A stretch of 43,798 nucleotides of DNA, taken from assembly GCA_017621515.1 (NCBI GenBank), contig JAGASY010000038.1, forward strand, positions 1 through 43,798, written 5' to 3'. This stretch comes from Bacteroidaceae bacterium. Lineage in GTDB: Bacteria > Bacteroidota > Bacteroidia > Bacteroidales > Bacteroidaceae. Below the pieces are notes generated by a model. That model saw nothing but the letters and a program-made list of their open reading frames with translations, was not told the origin of the DNA and made no database searches. A program made the position numbers and the translations under genes. Within the stretch, counting starts at the first letter, position 1. Each line of letters begins with the position of its first letter. This document shows positions 8,928 through 17,958 of this stretch, one piece after another.

Positions 8928-9014
8928 CTATCTGCGATACTTCAATATAGCGAAATTGCTTATAACAAAGAGAGAACCAATGATACCGTAAACTATTAAT
9001 GTAACTCCTAACAT
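8928..9014 (-). CDS. Candidate 28-residue single-span membrane micro-protein
   Basis: A 28-codon ORF starts with ATG and ends with TAG, 37 bases before a strong terminator. About 20 consecutive residues (from LGVTLIVYGIIG onward) are hydrophobic and the end is basic (LKYRR), which is the pattern of a single-span membrane micro-protein with a cytoplasmic C-terminus. It begins six bases after the stop of the 32-codon ORF upstream. I do not recognise the family; small subunits of membrane complexes such as CydX or KdpF have this size and shape, but no such complex is encoded nearby. There is no obvious Shine-Dalgarno sequence, which is common in this phylum. The call rests on ORF shape and the position of the terminator. 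Confidence 0.42.
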   Translation of the reverse strand: MLGVTLIVYGIIGSLFVISNFAILKYRR

Positions 9015-9020
9015 AATCGT

Positions 9021-9119
9021 TCAATTTAAAAGTTCATACTCTGTTAACTCTCGCTCTTCTTGAATGTCCTCCGCTTTGACTTTTATTTCTCCTTTCCTTG
9101 TAGTCTTAGCTTCTGTCAT
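9021..9119 (-). CDS. Candidate 32-residue charged micro-protein
   Basis: This 32-codon ORF encodes a soluble, highly charged peptide (MTEAKTTRKGEIKVKAEDIQ and onward, ending ELTEYELLN). It sits directly upstream of the membrane micro-ORF and about 100 bases downstream of the catalase stop. The pair and its terminator form a compact unit that is otherwise hard to explain as non-coding sequence. A weak -7-like element (TTATTTTG on the minus strand near 9136) lies just upstream. The function is unknown, and it may be no more than a leader peptide for the next ORF. Confidence 0.38.
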   Translation of the reverse strand: MTEAKTTRKGEIKVKAEDIQEERELTEYELLN

Positions 9120-9222
9120 TCAACTATTTAAGTGCAAAATAAGTACCAAAGGTGAGTTCCTGCCATTTTTGAGTTTTTGGATGTCGGAACTGCCAACTTT
9201 GTCGGATACGCATGTCGTATTG

Positions 9223-10737
9223 TCATGATTTACATTGCTTTGTTGCTTCCAGACGTTCAGGTTCTGTCATTGCGGCAAGCCGTTTTACATATCCCATGTC
9301 AAGGTTTAGAGCTTCTGCAAGCCGTGTTCCGTATTCATGGTCTGCAAGATAGCAATGGGCAGCGTGGCGATATTTGATGTTGTCAGTTACAGTCATAATA
9401 TCCGCCGCGGTATTCTTGATGAGCAGTTTCCGTTTGTCTTCAGTCATAAGACGGTAAAGGTCGCCCGGCTGACGGAAGCAATCGTCTGTGCGGTCTGCAT
9501 ACTGATCATATCTCATGGCTTCACCGTCGGTAGGAGAGTCTGTGTATGCAAGTCCGCTTTTTGTCTGCCATTCGTCTATCCCGTTAGGGAAATATCCTTT
9601 TGTGGAACCTGCGTTACCATCTACTCTCATCTGTCCGTCGCGGTGGTAACTGTGCATTGGGCAGCGAGAACGGTTCACCGGAATCTGATCGTGGTTGACA
9701 CCGAGGCGGTAACGCTGCGCATCACCGTATGAGAACAGACGTCCCTGTAGCATCTTGTCAGGAGAGAGACCAATTCCCGGAACGATATGTGCCGGCGAGA
9801 AAGCTGCTTGTTCCACATCTGCGAAGTAATTCTCCGGGTTTTTGTTCAATTCAAGTTCTCCCACTTCAATCAAAGGATATTCGGCATGTTTCCATACTTT
9901 GGTGAGATCGAAAGGATTCTCATAATGGTTGCGCGCCTGTTCCTCTGTCATAATCTGGAAATATAATGTCCATTTTGGATAATCTCCGTGCTCAATGGCT
10001 TCGTATAGGTCGTGCTGACTGCTTTCACGGTCTTTTGCGATGATTGCTTCTGCTTCTTCGTCTGTCAGATTCTTGATGCCTTGCTGGGTGCGGAAGTGGA
10101 ACTTCACCCAGACTCTTTTGCCTTCAGAGTTGATGAGGCTGTAGGTGTGTGAACCGAATCCGTGCATGTGTCGATAAGAAGCTGGAATACCTCTGTCGGA
10201 CATGACGATTGTAACCTGATGGAGAGCCTCCGGAAGCATAGTCCAGAAATCCCAGTTGTTCTGCTTAGAACGCATGTTAGTGCGTGGGTCACGTTTGATT
10301 GCATGGTTCAGATCCGGAAACTGGAGAGGGTCGCGCAGGAAGAAAACCGGTGTGTTATTTCCCACAAGATCCCAGTTGCCTTCTTCTGTGTAGAACTTGA
10401 TGGCAAAGCCTCTGATGTCTCTCTCGGCATCTGCTGCTCCACGCTCACCCGCCACAGTGGAGAAACGTACAAACACATCCGTCTTCTTGCCTATTTCCGA
10501 GAAAATATTGGCGCAAGTATATTGTGTCACGTCATGTGTTGTCGTAAAATGTCCGAAGGCTCCGCTGCCTTTGGCATGCATTCGTCTTTCCGGAATGACT
10601 TCACGGTCAAAGTGTGCGAGTTTCTCCATCAGCCACAGGTCTTCCATGAGTAGAGGTCCGCGCTCTCCGGCTGTCAGTGAATTTCTGTTGTCCCTTACTG
10701 GAGCACCTACTTCATTAGTTAATTTTTCTTTCTCCAT
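9223..10737 (-). CDS. katA: Monofunctional haem catalase
   Basis: This enzyme converts hydrogen peroxide to water and oxygen and protects this anaerobe during oxygen exposure. At 504 residues it belongs to the small-subunit catalases. The distal His is His54 in [12 protein letters not shown]. The active-site Asn is in [13 protein letters not shown] (residues 127-128). The proximal haem-ligand Tyr is Tyr337 in [25 protein letters not shown] and other core motifs are intact. It is monocistronic at its 5' end, with the terminator of the next operon (10804-10837) just upstream. I see no clear promoter or OxyR-type site in the 60-base leader. No terminator follows directly, so transcription may continue into the two micro-ORFs. 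Confidence 0.93.
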   Translation of the reverse strand: MEKEKLTNEVGAPVRDNRNSLTAGERGPLLMEDLWLMEKLAHFDREVIPERRMHAKGSGAFGHFTTTHDVTQYTCANIFSEIGKKTDVFVRFSTVAGERGAADAERDIRGFAIKFYTEEGNWDLVGNNTPVFFLRDPLQFPDLNHAIKRDPRTNMRSKQNNWDFWTMLPEALHQVTIVMSDRGIPASYRHMHGFGSHTYSLINSEGKRVWVKFHFRTQQGIKNLTDEEAEAIIAKDRESSQHDLYEAIEHGDYPKWTLYFQIMTEEQARNHYENPFDLTKVWKHAEYPLIEVGELELNKNPENYFADVEQAAFSPAHIVPGIGLSPDKMLQGRLFSYGDAQRYRLGVNHDQIPVNRSRCPMHSYHRDGQMRVDGNAGSTKGYFPNGIDEWQTKSGLAYTDSPTDGEAMRYDQYADRTDDCFRQPGDLYRLMTEDKRKLLIKNTAADIMTVTDNIKYRHAAHCYLADHEYGTRLAEALNLDMGYVKRLAAMTEPERLEATKQCKS

Positions 10738-10803
10738 ATTGCAGTTTAGGTTTTACATTTTTGATAATAAAAACAATCGGCATGGAGATTTTGTTCAGAA
10801 GTA

Positions 10804-10837
10804 CAAAAAAATCCGGCAGATATTTTACATCTGTCGG
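10804..10837 (-). terminator. Intrinsic terminator of the metG-pdxB-barrel operon
   Basis: On the minus strand CCGACAGAT (10829-10837), a 7-base loop and ATCTGCCGG (10813-10821) form a 9-bp stem with one wobble, followed by ATTTTTTTG. It lies about 55 bases after the stop of the barrel protein gene. Confidence 0.88.
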
Positions 10838-10893
10838 AGTATGTAGAATGAAATAAAGTTTAGAACAAACTTGCAAAATCTGTAAGGATGTTA

Positions 10894-11643
10894 TTAGAAA
10901 ATCTTTCCAGACAGACGGAAGCTGATTACCGGATACACTCTCAGATTACTTATAATATCCAAAAATTCTCCATCGTCGTCCAAGTCTGAAGATTCAAGTT
11001 GTTCTCCGTTACACATAAGTTTCGGCTTGCCCCAAAACTGCACACCCATATCGACTTGGAAACTTAGCGTTTTCCTCTTGGAAACAGAACGTCCGAATCC
11101 CAATCCCACGTATGGCTTGAAGCTGTTTGTTTTAATCTGTGCATTGATATTTCCGTTTTCGTCGGGAGTAAGCTGGTAGTCGCCGATATAGATATTTCTA
11201 TAATTGAGCAGAGCACCGTCCTCTTTGTTATAAGCCTCTACAATTTTGCTTCCGCCGAAGTAAGCTCCTACAGTGAGGTGGAAAATCTTGCTTTTTGACG
11301 GATAGAAATCTACTAATAGTTTACCGTTTACAAAGCCTGTCTTAGCTTCTACATCGACGTAACTATCACCGTAGTAACCTTCATAGTAGGGGTAATTCCA
11401 ACTCGAACCGTTATAATCTGCAAGGAGTTCGTTGCTGAACTTGATGGTTGGCATCACAGTGACACCTCCGCGAAGCTGGAAATGGCTGCCCAAGGTGGTT
11501 GCTACATCAATGCCAATACCTGGGGAACCGGCTTCGACACCAACAGAAAGATGGTTACATACATCGTATGAGAACCAATTCTGTGCATTTGCGCCTAAAG
11601 CTGAAGCTATCGCTACAACCAAAGACAATAAAGTTTTCTTCAT
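10894..11643 (-). CDS. Exported outer-membrane beta-barrel protein
   Basis: This 249-residue protein has a signal peptide (MKKTLLSLVVAIASALGANA, then QNWFSYDV). Its mature part has barrel-like amphipathic strands, for example HFQLRGGVTVMPTIKF, FHLTVGAYFGGSKIV and KPYVGLGFGRSVSKRKTLSF, and ends in VYPVISFRLSGKIF with a C-terminal Phe, as outer-membrane proteins often do. The ligand and role are unknown. It follows pdxB by 24 bases with an AGGA ribosome site before its ATG, so it is probably the last gene of a metG-pdxB transcript, an unusual partner for two metabolic genes. Confidence 0.75.
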   Translation of the reverse strand: MKKTLLSLVVAIASALGANAQNWFSYDVCNHLSVGVEAGSPGIGIDVATTLGSHFQLRGGVTVMPTIKFSNELLADYNGSSWNYPYYEGYYGDSYVDVEAKTGFVNGKLLVDFYPSKSKIFHLTVGAYFGGSKIVEAYNKEDGALLNYRNIYIGDYQLTPDENGNINAQIKTNSFKPYVGLGFGRSVSKRKTLSFQVDMGVQFWGKPKLMCNGEQLESSDLDDDGEFLDIISNLRVYPVISFRLSGKIF

Positions 11644-11667
11644 TTTAAATCCTTTTTATATTAATAA

Positions 11668-12690
11668 TTACCAAAATTCACGGCGTAAATGATAGTTCCC
11701 TCTAAAATGTTCAAACTCAGAAGGACATGCTTTCAGCTTCGCACTGTCAATACGTGGGTCGTAGAGTTGCAATGCACGTTCATCCGCATCGTTGGAAGTA
11801 GGGCGCATTTCCTCCGGTAAAGCCGGAGGCTGAATGTCGAAAGTATATGCGCATTTAAGAAAATCGCATACCGCCATTAGTGCCATCTTTGTGGCATTCG
11901 CTTTGCCGTCGGCTGAATATCCAGCAATGTGCGGTGTGCCTATGACCACTTTGTTGAGAAGCTCTGTATTTATGTCCGGTTCGTTCTCCCATGTATCTAC
12001 CACTGCATCACGCACATTGTTTTTGTACAAAGCATTCAGCAATGCCGTATTATCTACCACAGCTCCGCGGCTTGTGTTTATAATCAGAGGCTGACGAAGA
12101 AGACTTTCAAAAAACTCATCGTCTGCCAGATGGAAGGTCGGATATTTGCCCGTGTGTGTCAATGGAGTGTGGAAAGTGATGACGTCCGCTTTCTTTGCTA
12201 TTTCTGCAAGATCGGTGAAGGGAAGTCCGCAGAATGTCTCGCCCCGGTCGCGGCGCGGAGGGTCGCAGAGCATTATTTCCATTCCTGCCGCACGACAGTC
12301 TGCTGCCACCAGCTCACCGACATGTCCCACACCGACGACTCCGATGGTGACTCCCGGATGCAGAAGTCCGAGCACCAGCAAGGAATTGTGTACATATTGG
12401 CGCACGGAAGCGGCATTACATCCCGGACAATTAGCCCATCGTATGCCGGCTTCCTTGCAATATTCTGTATCTATATGGTCGTAGCCTATTGTCGCCGTGA
12501 CGACAAGACGAACTGTAGTTCCTTGCAGCAAGTTACGATCACAACGAGTGCGGGTACGCACAATCAGTATATCTGCATCGCGCACGTCGTCAGAAGTGAT
12601 TTCACTGCCGCGCAGATACACCACTTCATTTACAATCGTTTCGATTGCTCCTTTTATATAAGGTATTTTGTCATCGATTACTGCTTTCAT
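11668..12690 (-). CDS. pdxB: Erythronate-4-phosphate dehydrogenase (PdxB)
   Basis: PdxB oxidises 4-phosphoerythronate in the DXP-dependent pyridoxal phosphate pathway. It is a cytoplasmic member of the D-isomer-specific 2-hydroxyacid dehydrogenases. The NAD-binding motif is VVGVGHVGE. The catalytic set is Arg in INTSRGAVVDN, Glu in DTWENEPDI and His in IGTPHIAGYSADGKANAT; the last segment with AGYS-DGK is typical of PdxB. The C-terminal PdxB dimerisation part is present, ending FEHFRGNYHLRREF. I use the ATG at 12690 (MKAVIDDKIPY); a GTG two codons earlier (12696) is also possible. It lies 48 bases after metG and 24 bases before the barrel protein gene. Confidence 0.92.
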   Translation of the reverse strand: MKAVIDDKIPYIKGAIETIVNEVVYLRGSEITSDDVRDADILIVRTRTRCDRNLLQGTTVRLVVTATIGYDHIDTEYCKEAGIRWANCPGCNAASVRQYVHNSLLVLGLLHPGVTIGVVGVGHVGELVAADCRAAGMEIMLCDPPRRDRGETFCGLPFTDLAEIAKKADVITFHTPLTHTGKYPTFHLADDEFFESLLRQPLIINTSRGAVVDNTALLNALYKNNVRDAVVDTWENEPDINTELLNKVVIGTPHIAGYSADGKANATKMALMAVCDFLKCAYTFDIQPPALPEEMRPTSNDADERALQLYDPRIDSAKLKACPSEFEHFRGNYHLRREFW

Positions 12691-12738
12691 CGGCACAAAT
12701 ATAATGCAGACGCATGAATGTCAGAGTATGAACGCATC

Positions 12739-14796
12739 TTATTTTACTTCGCTTCCGGCTTTGACCTCATGTTCTACCGTAGTAACGGCAATTGAACCGT
12801 CCCAGTTTTCTGCCGAGAGAATCATGCCTTCGCTTACAAGTCCGTTCTTAAATTCGCGTGGTGCCAGATTGGCGATGAAGCACACTTGCTTGCCTTTCAG
12901 CTGCTCCGGCTCGTACCATTGAGCTATGCCGCTGACAATGGTGCGCTTTTCAAGTCCGTCGTCAATAAGAAATTTCAGTAGCTTTTTCATCTTTGGCACA
13001 CGTTCACATTCCAGTACTGTACCGACACGTATGTCGAGTTTCTGGAAGTCGTCGAATGAAATGTTCTCCTTGATAGGGGCTGCTTTGGCTTCAGCTGCTT
13101 CATTAGCCTTCTTCGTGGCAAGCAGTTTATCTACTTGTGCCTGAATCACGTCGTCTTCGATTTTCTCAAACAACAGAGACGGTTTGGCAAGTTGCTTGCC
13201 TGCCGGCAGAATCTCTGTAGAGCCAAGTTCGTCCCAGCTGAAGTTGTCGAGATTAATCATCTCGCGAAGCTTTTTTGATGAGAATGGCAGGAACGGTTCA
13301 AACGCAATAGCCAAGTTGGCTGTAAGCTGAAGAGATATGTATATGATGGTCTTTACACGCTCAGGATCTGTCTTGACAACTTTCCACGGTTCCTCGTCCG
13401 CGATGTACTTGTTACCTATGCGTGCGAGGTTCATTGCTTCCTTCTGTGCGTCACGGAATTTGAAGTTATCGAGCAGGGCTTCGACTTTCTGCTTGACATC
13501 TTTGAACTCGTCGAGAGTAGCACGGTCATAGTCTGTAAGCTCTCCGCATTCAGGCACAATACCGTTGTAATATTTCTGTGTAAGCTGCAATGCACGGTTT
13601 ACAAAGTTTCCATACACGGCTACAAGTTCGTTGTTGTTGCGTGCCTGATAATCTTTCCATGTGAAGTCATTGTCTTTCGTTTCCGGAGCATTGGCTGTGA
13701 GTACATATCTCAGCACATCCTGTTTGCCGGGCATGTCAACCAGATATTCGTTGAGCCATACAGCCCAGTTGCGTGAGGTAGATATTTTGTCACCCTCCAG
13801 ATTCAGGAACTCATTGCTTGGCACATTGTCCGGCAGTATATAGCCGCCGTGTGCTTTGAGCATGGATGGGAAGACGATGCAGTGGAACACAATGTTGTCT
13901 TTTCCGATGAAATGAATCATGCGAGTGTCTTCACTCTTCCACCACTGTTCCCATGTCCCTTTTTCCGGATGGGCATCGCAAAGTTCCTTAGTGTTTGATA
14001 TATATCCGATAGGTGCGTCGAACCATACATACAGCACTTTTCCTTCCGCTCCCTCTACCGGCACAGGGATGCCCCAGTCGAGGTCACGAGTGACGGCACG
14101 AGGTTTCAGACCAGCGTCCAGCCAGCTCTTGCATTGTCCATACACATTCGGACGCCATTCCTTGTGCTCCTTCAGAATCCATTCTTCAAGCCACGGCTGA
14201 TAAGCGTCGAGCGGCAAATACCAGTGCTTTGTCTTGCGCTTCACAAGCGGATTGCCAGTGAGTGCATTGACCGGATTGATAAGTTCATCGGGAGACAAGG
14301 TTGAACCGCATTTCTCGCACTGGTCTCCGTAGGCACCTTCTGCATGGCAGCGAGGGCATTCACCTTTGATGTTGCGGTCTGTCAGAAATTGTCCGGCACC
14401 TTCGTCATAATATTGTTCGCTTTCTATTTCTACGAACTTGTCTGCATCATACAGTGTCTTGAAGAAGTCGGCTGCAAACTTATGATGGATGTCCGATGTT
14501 GTTCTTGAATAAATGTCAAAAGATATTCCGAATTTTTCAAATGAATCTTTGATAATGTTGTGGTAGCGATCTACCACGTCCTGCGGAGTGCATCCTTCTT
14601 TCTTTGCACGGATTGTTACTGGAACTCCGTGTTCGTCACTGCCTCCAATGAAAAGTACGTCTTTACCTTTGAGTCGCAAATAGCGCACATATATGTCTGC
14701 CGGGACATATACTCCCGCCAGGTGACCTATATGAACAGGGCCGTTGGCATACGGCAAAGCTGATGTAACCAATGTACGATTAAACTTCTTTTCCAT
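12739..14796 (-). CDS. metG: Methionyl-tRNA synthetase with C-terminal tRNA-binding domain
   Basis: This enzyme charges methionine onto initiator and elongator tRNA-Met in the cytoplasm. It is 685 residues, the long form. The class I signature is [14 protein letters not shown] (residues 15-28). A zinc knuckle follows with [18 protein letters not shown]. The KMSKS-type loop is present as [11 protein letters not shown] near residue 335. The anticodon-binding helices follow. A C-terminal EMAP/Trbp111-type tRNA-binding domain occupies about residues 575-685 ([20 protein letters not shown]), which dimerises the protein in known homologues. It is the first gene of the apparent metG-pdxB-barrel transcript, with a promoter at 14823-14830. 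Confidence 0.97.
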   Translation of the reverse strand: MEKKFNRTLVTSALPYANGPVHIGHLAGVYVPADIYVRYLRLKGKDVLFIGGSDEHGVPVTIRAKKEGCTPQDVVDRYHNIIKDSFEKFGISFDIYSRTTSDIHHKFAADFFKTLYDADKFVEIESEQYYDEGAGQFLTDRNIKGECPRCHAEGAYGDQCEKCGSTLSPDELINPVNALTGNPLVKRKTKHWYLPLDAYQPWLEEWILKEHKEWRPNVYGQCKSWLDAGLKPRAVTRDLDWGIPVPVEGAEGKVLYVWFDAPIGYISNTKELCDAHPEKGTWEQWWKSEDTRMIHFIGKDNIVFHCIVFPSMLKAHGGYILPDNVPSNEFLNLEGDKISTSRNWAVWLNEYLVDMPGKQDVLRYVLTANAPETKDNDFTWKDYQARNNNELVAVYGNFVNRALQLTQKYYNGIVPECGELTDYDRATLDEFKDVKQKVEALLDNFKFRDAQKEAMNLARIGNKYIADEEPWKVVKTDPERVKTIIYISLQLTANLAIAFEPFLPFSSKKLREMINLDNFSWDELGSTEILPAGKQLAKPSLLFEKIEDDVIQAQVDKLLATKKANEAAEAKAAPIKENISFDDFQKLDIRVGTVLECERVPKMKKLLKFLIDDGLEKRTIVSGIAQWYEPEQLKGKQVCFIANLAPREFKNGLVSEGMILSAENWDGSIAVTTVEHEVKAGSEVK

Positions 14797-14822
14797 TTTT
14801 TTAGTTTTTTGTTCTTTGCTTG

Positions 14823-14830
14823 CAAAGATA
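14823..14830 (-). promoter_or_regulatory. Promoter -7 element of metG
   Basis: The minus strand reads TATCTTTG, a match to TAnnTTTG, 26 bases before the metG start. A clear -33 TTTG is not seen. Confidence 0.6.
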
Positions 14831-15088
14831 CGGCTTTAAATCTAAAGAGAGAAAAATGAGAAACTGTTTAATTTCTTATTTATTACAGCAGTATGTATTT
14901 ATGGCAGGGTGTGTAGCTGTTTGGAAGGCAGGTTTAACTTTTTTCTGTGAATATATTCGGTTGGCTTCCATAAGTTTTAGACGAAGAAAGCAGGTTTGTT
15001 GATAATCGCAGTGGAAATTTGTTTTTGGTGAGTCGGAGTGCGATGCGACTATTTCCAAGAAACCATGTCAAATAGAAGCGTGAAGAAA
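14831..15088. other. Intergenic stretch with no recognised feature
   Basis: This lies between the metG promoter and repeat copy 2. It is AT-rich. I see no ORF with family resemblance, no strong hairpin and no repeat landmark in it. Confidence 0.5.
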
Positions 15089-15908
15089 CTCCATAAAAAA
15101 TTTTTTGATATCGTTTTTTTTAGTGGTGTTCGGTTTTGATAAAATGACAGGCTTATTGGCCATTTTGGTTTCTATTTTGCGGATTTTGTGTGTTTGTGCT
15201 ATCTTTTTGATTTTGTCGAATGTTAAAATTCCAAGCCCACTGGCACGCGTCAAAATCGACCGCGCCGAACTTTTATCGGAGAACGGGGATTCTACGAGCA
15301 TTTTCAAACACCTCATTGAAATGTGAAATAGTGTTTCATTTCTGACAGCTCTTTTACATTTGTTTATCTTTGGCGAAGAGTTCTCTTCTCCAATCTACTA
15401 AGTTTTGATATTTCCAGCGCGCTGTCATCACTTTTTCAGCGCACTGTTCCGGCAACGACAGTGCGCTACAAATTTGCGCGCTTAGTAGATTGGAGAAATT
15501 TACACTGTAGATTTTTTGAAAATGCGCTGGGAAAGGGGAAAAAAGTCGGCGGACTTCGGCTTAAATGTTAAGAAGTGTATAATTTTTGTTTTGAAAGAGT
15601 GTCTGAACAGAAACTGAAAAATGGGTGGTATTCGGGCTGCATTTGGGAGTAGAAACGGTGAGTTTGCTTGTAACATATTAGTAGTCAATGATTTATCTGA
15701 ATATTCGATTTTGCCGAAAAATTGCGTCCGGCACGTTTTTTCGAGCGTTTTTGTGAATTTTGTATTTATTTGATTATTAATGTGTTATGTTTGCATTGAA
15801 TTTTTTATCTTTTCGTCGTCGGCAAAAAATCGGTTCAAGTGTTAAATTTTTATTTTGGGCGAAAATAACATTTTGTCAAATTGAAAATGTCGATTTTAGC
15901 GTGTTTTT
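15089..15908 (+). repeat. Dispersed intergenic element, copy 2 (full length, type II core)
   Basis: This is a full copy of about 820 bp between the divergent metG and lipoprotein genes. Landmarks: CTCCATAAAAAATTTTTTGA at the left end, GATTTTGTCGAATG, GTGAAATAGTGTTTC (15323-15337), core, ATGTTAAGAAGTGTATAAT, TTGCGTCCGGC and CATTTTGTCAAAT. In this copy the core is enclosed by a perfect 17-bp inverted repeat (15386-15402 with 15481-15497) and holds an inner perfect 10-bp stem (AGCGCACTGT, 15438-15447, with ACAGTGCGCT, 15458-15467). The outer arms differ in sequence from those of copies 1 and 4, yet pairing is preserved. A 73-codon open frame (15105-15326) in its left part has no equivalent in the other copies and is probably not coding. 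Confidence 0.88.
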
Positions 15909-16233
15909 TTCTGTATTATAACAAACGAACCGATAGAAGGACCTTGCGTCAGAACAAAGGAGTTCACTTTGAAGGAGAGTCTTTTATTCTCGAAAATGAT
16001 TGTAAAAAAGATTAAAGTAAGTGTCGATTATCTTTAACAGCTGAATCCGAGAAATAATTTGTAATACTTATTATTTAACGTCACTAAACTGTAAAGTTGT
16101 TTTTACCATTACCCAACAGACATTTCAAATAAAATCCTATTATTTCTTAATAAAAACCTGATTATGCCAACATTACATAGATGCCCAATATTGTTTAACC
16201 ACAAAAGATAAAAGATTTTGGTTATAAATAACT
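15909..16233. other. Intergenic stretch upstream of the lipoprotein promoter
   Basis: This AT-rich stretch lies between repeat copy 2 and the promoter at 16234. I see no ORF, strong hairpin or known regulatory motif in it. Confidence 0.5.
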
Positions 16234-16265
16234 ATTGCCGACTCAGACAAAGGGTTGTAACTTTG
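16234..16265 (+). promoter_or_regulatory. Promoter of the DUF1349-type lipoprotein gene
   Basis: ATTG (16234-16237, against TTTG), 20 bases, then TAACTTTG (16258-16265) matches the Bacteroidetes promoter layout. The start codon is 29 bases downstream. Confidence 0.68.
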
Positions 16266-16293
16266 CGCTGTCAAATTTATCAAAGAATATTTT

Positions 16294-17022
16294 ATGAACA
16301 CAAAAAAATTAATGATTTCAACCCTAACATTATTTGCCATTACGGCCTGTACAAAATCAACCAATGAGATAAAAGGAGAGAAATATGTTCCAGCCTTCCA
16401 TCTTCAGAATTGTAATTTAGAGTTAGGAAACGTCCATTTCACTAAAATGGTTAACGATGCAGACAAGGAGATAAGCGAAACGGAGGGAGTAATACATTTT
16501 ACAGCTCCGGAGGGAACTGACTTTTTCATAGACCCCAATGAGGGAAAGTTAACAAAAGCCACTGCGAAAATTTTGTTGACAGAGATTGACAATTCTAAGC
16601 CGTTCACATTCACAGCCCGGTTGAAACCGGGATTCACGGAATACGGTCTGTATAACGCAGCGGATCTCGTGGTCATGGCAAACGATACATTATGGCAGAA
16701 ATTTTGCTTTGAACAAGATGAGCGTGGTAAACATCGTGTAGTAACAGTACGTACTGTTGGTACATCGGATGATAATAATCATGAAGTTATCAACCAAGAT
16801 CATATCTACTACAAAATATCATCCGACACGTACACTATAGCCAATTATTATTCACTTGATGGCAAACAATGGCAAATGGTACGTTTGTACAAGAACAACT
16901 ATCCTCTGCAACTTTATGTGGGAATATGCTCACAGTCTCCTACCAAAGGTGAATGTATAAGTGAATTTAGCGAGTTATCGCTCTCTACCAACAACGTAGG
17001 AGATTTCCGTTTAGGAGAGTAA
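16294..17022 (+). CDS. DUF1349-type lipoprotein (concanavalin-like fold)
   Basis: This 242-residue protein has a lipoprotein signal peptide with the lipobox LFAITAC, so it should be anchored to a membrane after cleavage. The mature region resembles DUF1349 (YesU-like, the beta-sandwich found in the C-terminal part of some beta-xylosidases): FTFTARLKPGF, LVVMANDTLWQKFCFEQDE, HRVVTVRTVGTSDDNNHEV, YYSLDGKQWQMVRLY and LQLYVGICSQSP. These proteins are thought to bind or act on carbohydrate, but no activity can be claimed. It has its own promoter and its last 12 bases overlap the 3' end of the convergent LuxR-type gene. Confidence 0.82.
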   Translation: MNTKKLMISTLTLFAITACTKSTNEIKGEKYVPAFHLQNCNLELGNVHFTKMVNDADKEISETEGVIHFTAPEGTDFFIDPNEGKLTKATAKILLTEIDNSKPFTFTARLKPGFTEYGLYNAADLVVMANDTLWQKFCFEQDERGKHRVVTVRTVGTSDDNNHEVINQDHIYYKISSDTYTIANYYSLDGKQWQMVRLYKNNYPLQLYVGICSQSPTKGECISEFSELSLSTNNVGDFRLGE

Positions 17023-17772
17023 GCCCATTGCCCTCGCCACCCTACATGCTTCAATGGCATTATACACTTTCAACTTTTGTAGGATGTTCTGGCGATGTCT
17101 GTTAACAGTATTAATACTGATATATAAACGGTTAGCAATCTCTTTACTCAAACAGCCATTACTAATAAGCTGTAAAACCTCTTTTTCACGAGAAGAAAGG
17201 ATATCCTCATAATCATTATTCATCAATACGTGGCACTCACCAGTGTACGTATTGATGATTTTTGCCGTATGTGGACTGTCATTGCATAATGTATATACAC
17301 ACATATTCAACCAATAGCAGCCTTCCGGTGTTCCCGCCAATGGGAACATCCTATGCTGAATTTGATACCATCTTCCCATAGCATCATGCATACGGATGAA
17401 GTCACCCAAAACATAGTTTTTTCTTTCGTCCGGAGTCATCGACTGTGTATAATGTATAAAGGCAAGTTCATGTGCATGTCGATGTGTCAAGTCTTCTGCA
17501 TTTGCTCTACTAAAAACAAAATCTTCGTACAGTGAAGGTATTACAGCTTTACGCTCCTCTAAAGACAACCCGAGTACATCCGCTAAACCTCCATAAAAGC
17601 AATAGCTGCAATTCTCGATAGAATTACCCATTGACACAATGGCGTTTTCTGCCTTGGCATACGATTGAGCAACATAAAGGCATTCTTCCAGTATGCTTTC
17701 GTCTGCTGTCCCCATGAAAGTTTGGGACAGATATATTTTATTAATGGGTTCAAAGTTCTTATCCATGTCCAA
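17011..17772 (-). CDS. LuxR-type transcriptional regulator with PAS-like sensor region
   Basis: This 253-residue cytoplasmic DNA-binding regulator carries a C-terminal LuxR helix-turn-helix (about residues 190-253: LSSREKEVLQLISNGCLSKE, then IANRLYISINTVNRHRQNIL). The N-terminal 185 residues lack a receiver-type phosphoacceptor arrangement and look like the PAS-type sensor region of Bacteroidales LuxR proteins; several Cys and His residues (SYCFYGG, HRHAHELAF) are present, but no ligand can be proposed. Its 3' end overlaps the lipoprotein gene tail-to-tail. An 11-bp inverted repeat lies 57-106 bases upstream (17829-17878) and may be an operator. The alternative start two codons in (MDKNFEP) is equally good. 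Confidence 0.85.
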   Translation of the reverse strand: MDMDKNFEPINKIYLSQTFMGTADESILEECLYVAQSYAKAENAIVSMGNSIENCSYCFYGGLADVLGLSLEERKAVIPSLYEDFVFSRANAEDLTHRHAHELAFIHYTQSMTPDERKNYVLGDFIRMHDAMGRWYQIQHRMFPLAGTPEGCYWLNMCVYTLCNDSPHTAKIINTYTGECHVLMNNDYEDILSSREKEVLQLISNGCLSKEIANRLYISINTVNRHRQNILQKLKVYNAIEACRVARAMGLLS

Positions 17773-17828
17773 CTATTATCGCTAACCAATAAAACTTTTG
17801 AGAGCCATATTTTGTTATAGTCACAAAA

Positions 17829-17878
17829 GTGCATTTACAAACTTTTTTAATTAAAGTGGAGAAAATCTGTAAATGCAC
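17829..17878. promoter_or_regulatory. Perfect 11-bp inverted repeat upstream of the LuxR-type gene
   Basis: GTGCATTTACA (17829-17839) and TGTAAATGCAC (17868-17878) are exact reverse complements separated by 28 AT-rich bases. The spacing suits two operator half-sites or a looped hairpin. It lies between the LuxR-type start and the end of the upstream transglutaminase-like gene. Confidence 0.5.
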
Positions 17879-17906
17879 CTATAAAAAATTTAATCAGATT
17901 TGGAGG

Positions 17907-17945
17907 TTGTTGTTTACGAATCAGAAACATCCTCATAAACAACAA
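17907..17945 (-). terminator. Probable terminator after the transglutaminase-like gene pair
   Basis: TTGTTGTTTA (17907-17916) pairs perfectly with TAAACAACAA (17936-17945). On the minus strand the hairpin is followed, after about 17 bases, by an A/T-rich run with TTTTTT. It lies 13 bases after the stop of the gene at 17959-19614. The stem is AT-rich, so the efficiency is uncertain. Confidence 0.5.
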
Positions 17946-17958
17946 TCTGTGAATCTAA

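Noticed and set aside
11929..12717. 262-codon open frame antisense to pdxB
   Set aside because: It is covered by pdxB, which has all dehydrogenase motifs; the antisense translation shows no family pattern.
15105..15326. Open frame of 73 codons in repeat copy 2
   Set aside because: It is not conserved in the other copies and spans conserved non-coding landmarks.
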